From NCBI RefSeq assembly GCF_004362215.1, contig NZ_SNWR01000001.1, positions 1,240,001-1,304,000 on the forward strand: a stretch of DNA of 64,000 bases, in the 5' to 3' direction. The notes under the pieces were generated by a model. That model searched no databases, had not been told where the DNA came from, and saw only the letters and a list, made by a program, of their open reading frames with translations. Positions 59,309 to 64,000 of the stretch are shown one piece after another. This DNA is from Paractinoplanes brasiliensis (lineage in GTDB: Bacteria; Actinomycetota; Actinomycetes; Mycobacteriales; Micromonosporaceae). Position 1 is the first letter of the stretch; each line of letters opens with the position of its first letter. The position numbers and the translations under genes are program-made.

Positions 59309-59417
59309 CCTGATCCTCCCCCGTCGCCATCGACGCGAGGCAGTCTGCCCTGTCACACGACCACTAGTCAAGCGACCCGATGACGAACGCCTAGCAACGG
59401 CGTGACGGAGAGCGTTG

Positions 59418-60890
59418 TCAGACCGACCAGGCCCGGACGATGTCGCCGGGGCCCCAGATCAGATCGACGGCCCCGGCGGGAAGATCGACCCCGGAGCGGC
59501 TGACCACGACCAGTCCACCGACGCCCGGTTCGAAACCAGGAATCATCGGAACATCACGCCGCAGTTCGTCGAGGTGATGCCGGTCGAACGGGCCGTCCTG
59601 CCACTTGACCGAGCCCGCGAACGCGATCCGCGAGGCGACCGGGGCGCGGTCGGCTCCGACCAGGTCGATCTCCGAATTCGCCTGCCGGTTCCACCAGCCG
59701 CCGACTTCCCAGGTCTCGGTCCACGGCAGCGCACCGGCGCCGGCGGCGATGGCCAGCGCATCGCGGACGAGCGGCTCGACGGCGTGCCCGCGCCATGACG
59801 ACCAACGCGCTTCGAGCACGCTGCGGGCGGCTGCCGTGCGGTCGCGCAGGATCAGCTGGTGCACATCGCGGAGGATGGCGAGGTAGAGCCGGAGGTTGCT
59901 GTCGGCGATCCGGTACTGAGCCAGCTTGCTCGGCTTGGTGGACAGCGGCTTGTCGACAGCGAGGATCTGCTTCTCGCCGACGAGCCGATGAAGCAACGGG
60001 GACAAGGTGCCGGAACTGACCGGCCCGGCCCGGTCACCGGCGGCCGCCGCGATGTTGCTGAACGTACGACTTCCGTTGCCGCCGACTGCTTCGAGAACGC
60101 GCCGAGCCGTGTCCGGGGCAGGGAACTCCGAGGCCAGCGACTGTTCGGGAACGGTGAACAAGGCCGAGGTCTTGTTGGCGATCTCCGATGTCAGGAACTC
60201 GACCGGAGACATCCCGGGGGTCCACTCCAAGCTGATGCCGGGCAGTCCACCGGTGATCAGGTGGGCGTCGATGGCTTCGGCACCGCTGAGCCCGGTCACG
60301 GCCGCGGTCTCAGCGAGGTTGAACGGGCCGAGGACCATGTTGGCGGCCCTGCCGTAGAACGGCCGGTCGTACTCGGTGAACCGTTGCATCATGTGCAGGT
60401 CACTGCCGAGCAGCAGCAGCAGAACGGGCTTGCGGGAGAGGATCCTGTCCCAGGCGACTTGCAGGTGCCCGTCGAAGGTCGGGTCCTGTTCCGACACCCA
60501 CGGCAGCTCATCGAAGACGACGATGCTCGGCTCGTCGGGCAGCACGCCGGCGAGGACTCGCAGCATGTCGCCCCAACCGCTCGACGGCGGCAAGGACGGC
60601 AGGATCTCTCGGCTGGTCGAGGTCGGCACCGAGGAGTCCCGCAGCGCGCCGAGGAAATGACCGACCGATTCGGCACTCGACGCGCCTTTGACCGCAGTGT
60701 AGAAGCAATACGACAGATCCGCTCGATCGCACAGTTCCTGAACCAGTCGCGACTTCCCGACCTGGCGGCGCCCGCGGATCGCGACGGCACGGCCCTCCCC
60801 CGTACGCCGGACGCGCTCAAGCTCTTTGCCGAGCTGTTCGAGCTCGGCGCGACGGCCCACGAACATCGGCGCCTCCGAAGCTAGATGCAA
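59418..60890 (-). CDS. Archaeal-type ATPase with DUF234 domain
   Basis: A 490-residue protein. FVGRRAELEQL opens the domain, Walker A is GRRQVGKS (40-47), Walker B is IVVFDELPW (about 123-131) and a sensor GSDLHMM follows. A helical/winged region (about 270-340) precedes the DUF234 nuclease-like domain, where SEIDLVGAD gives the conserved E-x-D. The following strand reads AGSVKWQ, with Ser in place of the usual catalytic Glu of G-E-C-K-W, so nuclease activity may be reduced. Members occur near mobile or defence genes, but function is not established. Confidence 0.82.
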   Translation of the reverse strand: MHLASEAPMFVGRRAELEQLGKELERVRRTGEGRAVAIRGRRQVGKSRLVQELCDRADLSYCFYTAVKGASSAESVGHFLGALRDSSVPTSTSREILPSLPPSSGWGDMLRVLAGVLPDEPSIVVFDELPWVSEQDPTFDGHLQVAWDRILSRKPVLLLLLGSDLHMMQRFTEYDRPFYGRAANMVLGPFNLAETAAVTGLSGAEAIDAHLITGGLPGISLEWTPGMSPVEFLTSEIANKTSALFTVPEQSLASEFPAPDTARRVLEAVGGNGSRTFSNIAAAAGDRAGPVSSGTLSPLLHRLVGEKQILAVDKPLSTKPSKLAQYRIADSNLRLYLAILRDVHQLILRDRTAAARSVLEARWSSWRGHAVEPLVRDALAIAAGAGALPWTETWEVGGWWNRQANSEIDLVGADRAPVASRIAFAGSVKWQDGPFDRHHLDELRRDVPMIPGFEPGVGGLVVVSRSGVDLPAGAVDLIWGPGDIVRAWSV

Positions 60891-60952
60891 TCTTACTTCG
60901 GCTCAATCTAGCAAAGAGGCGCCCGCCAACGACCGAGCCACGTTGACCGCGT

Positions 60953-62279
60953 TCAGGCTGGGACGCGGGACGGGGCGGTGCGCTGGTCCATCTCCGCCGT
61001 GTACGTGACCTGGCGGCCCTTGCCCAGCCCTTTGGCCTCGTACATCGCGACGTCGGCCCGGCGCAGCAGCTCGTCGGTGGTGTCGCCGGGGCGGGCGGGG
61101 GCCAGGCCGATGCTGGACTCGACGACCAGTTCGTGGCCGCCCGCGTGCACCGACCGGCGCAGCTGGGACGCGATCGCGGCGAGCGTCCGGGTGGCGTCGC
61201 CGGGCAGCAGCAGCGCGTACTCGTCGCCGCCCTGGCGGGCCACCAGGCTTCCCGGGGGTAGCTGGGCCCGGATCGTGCCGGCCACGGCGACCAGCAGCTC
61301 GTCGCCGACCGCGTGGCCGAGGTCGTCGTTGATGGCCTTGAAGTCGTCGAGGTCGATCAGGGCGACGCTGACGCCGGACGGGTCCCCGGCCAGCGCCTCG
61401 GTGATCTCGCGGGCCAGCACCGTGCGGTTGGCCAGGCCGGTGAGCGCGTCGTTGCCGGCCTGGTGGGCCAGTTCGCGCTGCCGGGCGTCGAGGTCGTCGA
61501 GCAGGCGGGCGTTGTCGCGCAGGGCGATCAGCTGGCGGGTGGCGACCAGCAACGTGACGGTCACCGAGCCGATCGCGACCGCGAGCAGGTCGGCGGTGTG
61601 CCCGGCGGCGCTGCTGAGCAGCAGGCCCGCGGTGGCGAGCACGGCCGCGTACGGCATGGGACTGAGCCGCCGCATTGCCGGGCGCGGAAACGGCCGGGTG
61701 AGACGGCCGGCGCGCAGCTGCCGGTCGGCGGCCAGGCTGAGGCAGAAGCAGGTGGCCGGCAGCAGGACGTGCGTGGTGTTCAGGTGCGGCTTGGCTGCCA
61801 GCAGCGGGGCCAGCGAGCCACCGCCGGCCCCGATCGCGCCTGTAAGGGCCAGCAGGTGCAGGGCGCGCCGGTCGATCGGGCCGGTGCCGGTGAAGGCGAC
61901 CTTGACGAAGGCCAGCACGCACAGGAAGCCGGCCGCGAGCACGATGAGGACCGAGAACGAGCCGGCGACGCTGCCGCCCAGCCAGCTCTCCCAGCGCCGG
62001 TACGCCAGGTGCCAGGTGCCAGTGCCAGGTGAACGTGAGCACGGTGACGATGTCGAGGCCGAAGCGGGTCCATTCGATGCCGCTGCGCCGGGCGCCCGGG
62101 ATGCGCAGCAGGCCCGCCACGAAGACGATCAGCCCGCAGATGTAGATCGCGGCGGTGAGCCCGCTGATGTGCTGGCCGGCCTCGGCGCCGCTGAAGTAGT
62201 CCCACGCGTTGGAGGCCAGGGTGTGCGTCAGCCGGAACGGGGGCACCGTGTCCCCGCCGGCGGCGCTCGTCCTTCCCAC
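60953..62279 (-). pseudogene. Membrane GGDEF diguanylate cyclase gene, frameshifted by a short tandem repeat
   Basis: The first part (GTG at 62279, or GTG 62246) encodes HISGLTAAIYICGLIVFVAG and ends GLDIVTVLTFTWH. At 62004-62030 extra repeat units shift the frame. The second frame then continues with membrane helices (VLIVLAAGFLCVLAFVKVAF) and a GGDEF domain (ALIDLDDFKAINDDLGHAVG, active site RQGGDEYALL) to the stop at 60953. Without 13 extra bases it would be one protein of about 440 residues making cyclic di-GMP. It is either a pseudogene, phase-variable, or a sequencing error in the repeat. Confidence 0.75.
62004..62030 (+). repeat. Short tandem repeat GCCAGGT causing the frameshift
   Basis: Units are GCCAGGT, GCCAGGT, GCCAGT and GCCAGGT (7+7+6+7 bp). 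Two 7-bp units would restore the reading frame of the surrounding GGDEF gene, giving protein-coding TTCACCTGGCACCTGGCG on the minus strand. Confidence 0.85.
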
Positions 62280-62401
62280 TGCGTTCCCATCGGCTCGACA
62301 CCGCCGCGGGCTGACTGCCCCCCGGGGCTATCCGGGGCACAGGGTACCGCCGTGATCGGATTGAGCAAAGGGCACGAACGTCGTAGGCCCGATCCTCCCC
62401 T

Positions 62402-62416
62402 TTGCGGAAACGGCAA
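62402..62416. promoter_or_regulatory. Operator candidate TTGC-N7-GCAA, copy 1
   Basis: TTGC-GGAAACG-GCAA lies 15 bp upstream of the XRE-cupin start. The same spacing and arms recur at 63000-63014, pointing to autoregulation. Confidence 0.55.
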
Positions 62417-62431
62417 GGTAGCATGCACTAA

Positions 62432-62995
62432 ATGCAGGAGATTTCGGACGTCGTACGGCAGCGGATCCGTGGTCTGCGGCAGGCCCGCGGGTGGAGCCTC
62501 GACGCGCTGGCCGTCCGCTGTCACCTCAGCCCGTCCACGCTGAGCCGGATCGAGACCGGGCGCCGGCGCATCGACCTGGAGCAGCTGGTGGCGCTGGCCC
62601 GCGCCCTCGACACCACGATCGACCACCTGGTCGAGCCGGTCGACGACGCCGACGTCATCATCCGGCCGATGCAGCATCAGGAGCCGGGGCTGACGACGTG
62701 GGTGCTGTCGCGCGAGCCGGCCCGCAACAGCGGCAGCCACGTGGCGAAGATGCGGATCACGCCGGAACGCCGTACGGGACCGGAGTTTCAGGCCGTGCAT
62801 CCGGGGCGGGAATGGTTCACCGTGATCAGCGGGACGGCCCTGCTCTTCCTCGGCGAGCGGCAGATCCCGGTCGCGGCGGGCAACGCGGCCGAGTTCTCCA
62901 CGATGATTCCGCACTCGATCGGCGCGGTCGGTGGACCCGTCGAGATCCTCACGATCTTTGACCAGGAGGGCGAGCGGGCCCACGCCGCCCAGTAG
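62432..62995 (+). CDS. XRE-family regulator with C-terminal cupin domain
   Basis: A 187-residue two-domain regulator. The HTH (about 5-65) reads VVRQRIRGLRQARGWSLDALAVRC, then HLSPSTLSRIETGRRRIDLEQLVALARAL. The cupin (about 100-180) has HPGREWFTVISGTALLFLGERQIPVAAGNAAEFSTMIPHSI. Such proteins sense small ligands through the cupin and repress adjacent transport or catabolic genes. ATG 62432 has GGAG upstream, though spacing is short. It lies 60 bp before the DHA2 transporter gene, with matching palindromes ahead of both. Confidence 0.88.
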   Translation: MQEISDVVRQRIRGLRQARGWSLDALAVRCHLSPSTLSRIETGRRRIDLEQLVALARALDTTIDHLVEPVDDADVIIRPMQHQEPGLTTWVLSREPARNSGSHVAKMRITPERRTGPEFQAVHPGREWFTVISGTALLFLGERQIPVAAGNAAEFSTMIPHSIGAVGGPVEILTIFDQEGERAHAAQ

Positions 62996-62999
62996 GTTC

Positions 63000-63014
63000 T
63001 TGCCACTTCTGCAA
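63000..63014. promoter_or_regulatory. Operator candidate TTGC-N7-GCAA, copy 2
   Basis: TTGC-CACTTCT-GCAA, with arms extending to TCTTGC/GCAAGA (62998-63016), lies 41 bp upstream of the transporter start. It is likely bound by the XRE-cupin protein. Confidence 0.55.
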
Positions 63015-63055
63015 GAGCTGATGCCGTCACCGCAAGCCCGGCCTACCGTTCGGGC

Positions 63056-64000
63056 ATGACTGTCACCTCGCCCCCGTCCCCGACCGTCGACGATCCGCGC
63101 CGGCGCCGCGCGATCCTGATCGCCGTCTGCGTCGCACTCATGGCCGTCATCGCGTCGGTGTCCGGCCTCAACGTGGCCCAGCAGCAGATCGCCCTCGCGT
63201 TCGGGGCCTCCCAGAGCACCGTCCTGTGGATCATCAACGTCTACGCGCTCACGCTGGCCGCCCTGTTGCTGCCGCTGGGCGCGGTCGGCGACCGCTGGGG
63301 CCGCAAACCCGTCCTGCTGACCGGCCTGCTGATCTTCGGCGTCGCGAGCGCGGCCGCCGGGCTGGCCGGCTCGACCGAGGTGATGATCGCGGCCCGGCTG
63401 CTCAGCGGCGTCGGCGCCGCGATGATCATGCCGGTGACGCTGGCCGTGATCACCTCGACGTTCCCGGAGTCGGAACGGTCCCGCGCGATCGGCGTCTGGA
63501 CCGGGGTGGCCGGCGGCGGTGGCCTGCTCGGCATGTACCTGTCGGCGATCCTGGTCGACGTGGCGAGCTGGCGCTGGCTGTTCGTGCTGCCGGTGGCGCT
63601 GGTGGTCGCGGCCGCCGTGCTCGCCGCGCGAGCGGTGCCCGACTCGCGCGAAGGGCACGGCTTCGACGTCGTCGGCTCGCTGGCGTCGCTGATCGCCGTG
63701 GTCGCGCTCATCTTCGTCCTGCACGAGGGCCCCGTACGGGGATGGACCGCCCCCGAAACCCTGATCAGCCTGGCCGTCGGCGTGGCCGCCACGACCGGTT
63801 TCGTCGGGTGGGAGCTGCGGCACCCGTCCCCGCTGCTCGACGTGCGCCTGTTCCGCGAGCGTGGCCTGGCGAGCGGGTCGGTGTCGCTGCTGACGGTCTT
63901 CGGGGTGCAGGCCGGCATCTTCGTGGTGCTGTTCCCCTACTTCCAGGCCGTGCTCGGCTGGTCCGGCCTGCGGTCGACGTTCGCGATGCTGCCGATGGCG
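63056..64000 (+). CDS. DHA2 (EmrB/QacA-type) MFS transporter, C-terminus beyond window
   Basis: The first 315 residues of a proton-driven exporter. LNVAQQQIALAFGASQSTVLWIINVYALTLAALLLPLGAVGDRWGRKPVLLTGL contains motif A (G-x-x-x-D-R-x-G-R-K) after helix 2, and LSGVGAAMIMPVTLAVI and GVWTGVAGGGGLLGMYLSAILVDVASWRWLF contain motif C. This layout is the 14-helix DHA2 family that exports drugs and dyes. It is probably controlled by the upstream XRE-cupin protein. Confidence 0.88.
   Translation, partial: MTVTSPPSPTVDDPRRRRAILIAVCVALMAVIASVSGLNVAQQQIALAFGASQSTVLWIINVYALTLAALLLPLGAVGDRWGRKPVLLTGLLIFGVASAAAGLAGSTEVMIAARLLSGVGAAMIMPVTLAVITSTFPESERSRAIGVWTGVAGGGGLLGMYLSAILVDVASWRWLFVLPVALVVAAAVLAARAVPDSREGHGFDVVGSLASLIAVVALIFVLHEGPVRGWTAPETLISLAVGVAATTGFVGWELRHPSPLLDVRLFRERGLASGSVSLLTVFGVQAGIFVVLFPYFQAVLGWSGLRSTFAMLPMA

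Overview
The window is one stretch of very GC-rich actinobacterial chromosome. GTG starts, four-base start/stop overlaps, a mycothiol-dependent isomerase homologue, a DUF6223 membrane protein next to a two-component system, a perfect CebR-type operator and an extended ebo locus all point to Actinobacteria. Frequent CGTACG words and many secreted polysaccharide-active proteins suggest Micromonosporaceae, perhaps Actinoplanes or a relative (inference). No rRNA, CRISPR array, insertion sequence or integrase was found.

Layout. 1-18 kb: housekeeping and accessory genes, including a TIM-barrel protein in an operon with an ArsR regulator, two TetR regulators with palindromic operators, a universal stress protein, an orphan Imm5-type immunity protein, dehydrogenases (SDR, zinc ADH, ALDH), and an alpha/beta-hydrolase with a 57-bp minisatellite inside it. 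A NarL-type two-component system follows, with a 22-bp palindrome in its divergent promoter and a decayed second regulator. Next come a secreted GH18 chitinase and a three-gene lipid/redox operon. 18-21 kb: a decayed gene, a small promoter-ORF-terminator unit, and an array of 13 tRNA genes. Several of the tRNAs are non-canonical: Leu anticodons on class I bodies, C33 anticodon loops, and a degenerate T-loop. The array ends at an NAD kinase gene. 21-26 kb: a Rho-N/DUF6582 protein, a compact UvrA-like ABC ATPase whose last 45 bp are tandemly repeated, a phosphotransferase and an MFS exporter.

27-37 kb is the most unusual region. Two paralogous DyP-type peroxidases bracket three copies of an unrecognised protein of about 200 residues with a shared C-terminal DSADILIPLG-CD-LCP signature. 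One copy is frameshifted. A 1341-residue protein built like soluble adenylyl cyclase (two cyclase homology domains, AAA ATPase, TPR) lies in the same region. A cellulose-binding Cip1-like secreted protein with a CebR box is embedded there. 37-42 kb: asparagine synthase and an OmpR/BaeS-type two-component pair.

42-55 kb is one long co-directional run: a secreted PQQ-type sugar dehydrogenase and a ThuA/DUF1080 protein with near-identical C-terminal discoidin domains, then an Ino1-like synthase and an ebo-type locus (UbiA prenyltransferase, TIM-barrel isomerase, EboA, TatD hydrolase, EboE, phosphodiesterase-like protein, polyprenyl synthase). Tight overlaps suggest co-translation and a shared, probably envelope-related, isoprenoid or metabolite-export role (inference). 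55-64 kb: a CopC-type protein with a TGEKAA repeat, a secreted Xaa-Pro dipeptidase, an Rpn-like nuclease beside a DUF234 ATPase, a GGDEF gene frameshifted by a short repeat, and a XRE-cupin regulator flanked by two matching TTGC-N7-GCAA palindromes ahead of a truncated DHA2 transporter.

A recurring theme is tandem repetition in or at the ends of genes. Units of 57, 45, 39 and 18 bp keep the reading frame; the 6-7 bp unit in the GGDEF gene breaks it.
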